A DNA stretch of 64,000 nt from the NCBI GenBank assembly GCA_900542425.1, contig UQNQ01000005.1, positions 1-64,000 of the forward strand. The letters run 5' to 3'. The translations under genes and the position numbers were made by a program. The DNA is from an uncultured Eubacteriales bacterium. GTDB lineage: Bacteria > Bacillota > Clostridia > Oscillospirales > CAG-272. Every line of letters starts with the position of its first letter. Position 1 is the stretch's first letter. Under the pieces are notes generated by a model. That model searched no databases. It saw only the letters and a list, made by a program, of their open reading frames with translations, and had not been told where the DNA came from. Of the stretch, positions 63,090 through 64,000 are shown in pieces.

Positions 63090-64000
63090 ATGATGAAACG
63101 TGAACTCATTCATTATGATATTTATCCGAAAGTGTTTCCGGTAGGAGAAGCGGTGTGTTTTTCTGTCAAGCCGCTTGGCGGTCATGCTGCCTTTGATCCG
63201 GAAACCGAATATACCATATCGATTCTTGCTATGAACGAGGGAAGCCCCTCCACTTATCCGGATAGGAAAAATCTCGCCGAGTATAAAATGAAGCCATCGA
63301 ATGACGGATGCTTCCATATCACTCATGTTTTTGAGGCAGAAAGTGAATATTATGTCAGGATCTTCAATGGTAACGTGCGTGTGGTACAGCTTTCTGTGTA
63401 TGCGCTTTTATCCGATCTTGTCGGACGCTATCCGTATATGGGAGATCTGCATATGCACTCCACCATGTCGGACGGAAAGGAGCATCCTTATATTGTTGCG
63501 GCAAATTACCGGAAATTCGGGTATGATTTTATGGCAATCACCGACCATAGAAAATTTTATCCGTCTCTTGAGGTGTGCCGCTTTTATAACAGCTTAAATC
63601 TGGATATTCGGTTTTATACCGGCGAGGAGATTCATCTTCCGGGGAATGATATCCATATTGTAAATTTTGGCGGGGATTACAGTATAAACGGTCTTTTGGA
63701 ATCTTCGGATCAATTTCGGTGCCGCGGCGCCGATCCTACATGGCGTTCTGTGAATGGGAAATGCCCGGATGTCCTGACTGTCGAGGACTACCGGGCCCAG
63801 GTTGGCGCACTTGCCGAAACCCTGAATATTCCGGAGGGTATTGAGAAATTCCCATATGCTTCCTGCGTATGGATATGCAATCATATCAAAAAAGCGAACG
63901 GACTTAGCATTTTTGCCCATCCGTATTGGATATCGAATGTTTTTCAGGTGCCGGAAACCTTTACGGATTATATGTTTGAGACGCATCCATTTGACGCTTT
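63090..64000 (+). CDS. PHP-domain phosphoesterase-like protein, cut by the window end
   Basis: The frame is open from ATG 63090 to the window edge, 303 codons with no stop; the gene is partial on the right. The first 110 residues form a beta-rich domain (ELIHYDIYPKVFPVGEAVCF, YTISILAMNEG, HVFEAESEYYVRIFNG). A PHP metal-dependent phosphoesterase domain starts near 118: H-x-H in YMGDLHMHSTMSDG, AITDHRKFYPS and YTGEEIHLPGND carry the metal ligands, and IFAHPYW a later histidine. PHP enzymes act on phosphoesters or, in histidinol phosphatase, on a phosphate ester. The added beta domain before PHP is unusual. GAGAGG precedes ATG 63090 (ATG 63093 is equally possible). It diverges from the SpoIID/PGB operon. 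Confidence 0.85.
   Translation, partial: MMKRELIHYDIYPKVFPVGEAVCFSVKPLGGHAAFDPETEYTISILAMNEGSPSTYPDRKNLAEYKMKPSNDGCFHITHVFEAESEYYVRIFNGNVRVVQLSVYALLSDLVGRYPYMGDLHMHSTMSDGKEHPYIVAANYRKFGYDFMAITDHRKFYPSLEVCRFYNSLNLDIRFYTGEEIHLPGNDIHIVNFGGDYSINGLLESSDQFRCRGADPTWRSVNGKCPDVLTVEDYRAQVGALAETLNIPEGIEKFPYASCVWICNHIKKANGLSIFAHPYWISNVFQVPETFTDYMFETHPFDA

Noticed and set aside
1..64000. rRNA, tRNA, tmRNA or complete insertion sequences
   Set aside because: I looked for conserved tRNA arms and rRNA blocks by eye and saw none; no transposase with terminal repeats was found. A covariance-model search would settle this.

Overview
The window is a stretch of chromosome from a low-to-moderate GC Firmicute. It is most likely an anaerobic, possibly spore-forming member of class Clostridia (Oscillospirales or Christensenellales type, gut-associated). 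Support comes from gene content and order: rpoB-rpoC, then an L7Ae-like gene, rpsL-rpsG-fusA-tuf, tig-clpP-clpX, rbgA-rnhB-yraN. Other support is an FMN riboswitch before ribU, a SAM-I riboswitch before metK, rubrerythrin, DUF1540 and DUF4358 proteins, a SpoIID-type domain protein, AGGAGG ribosome binding sites and TTGACA/TATAAT promoters. I saw no rRNA, tRNA, CRISPR array, complete insertion sequence or intact prophage.

Left part (0-10 kb): an acyltransferase fragment translationally coupled to a sugar O-acetyltransferase; the housekeeping run rbgA, rnhB, yraN; an M19 dipeptidase; two small minus-strand genes (DUF4358 lipoprotein, DUF1540); a metallophosphoesterase; and the proteostasis cluster tig-clpP-clpX. 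Then 10-13.5 kb: an XRE regulator divergent from a membrane protein across twin palindromic operators, a lipoprotein, a sugar-nucleotide-type nucleotidyltransferase and a P-loop kinase. Then 13.7-19.6 kb: a glycan-use patch (GH2, GNAT, GH78 rhamnosidase, UroD-like methyltransferase). Then 19.7-24.6 kb, all on the minus strand: a DUF5131 protein, an Lhr-like helicase, a GNAT and a VanY peptidase. At 25-30 kb: a membrane-anchored surface protein with about eight Cys-rich repeats, then a UvrD/PcrA helicase.

Central part (30-49.7 kb) is core information processing. The minus-strand alaS-mscL-HIT cluster diverges from rpoBC. A strong terminator and a fresh promoter separate rpoBC from the L7Ae-rpsL-rpsG-fusA-tuf unit. 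The FMN riboswitch/ribU and SAM-I riboswitch/metK units follow.

Right part (49.7-64 kb): recD2-comF-vanY overlap end to end. An S24-type repressor lies divergent from an unknown membrane protein, with matched operator boxes at both promoters. Next come rubrerythrin, a putative alpha/alpha-toroid polysaccharide-lyase-like protein, an apparently solitary MazF, pyroglutamyl peptidase and a lipoprotein. The window ends with a three-gene minus-strand operon of peptidoglycan-binding and SpoIID-domain proteins without visible signal peptides, divergent from a PHP-domain protein cut by the window edge.

The best candidates for something undescribed are the two regulator/membrane-protein pairs (10.7 kb and 54.5 kb), the signal-less SpoIID/peptidoglycan-binding operon (60.5-62.9 kb), and the structured gene-free stretch at 9.65-9.98 kb. 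All functional statements come from reading motifs by eye; no database search was run.
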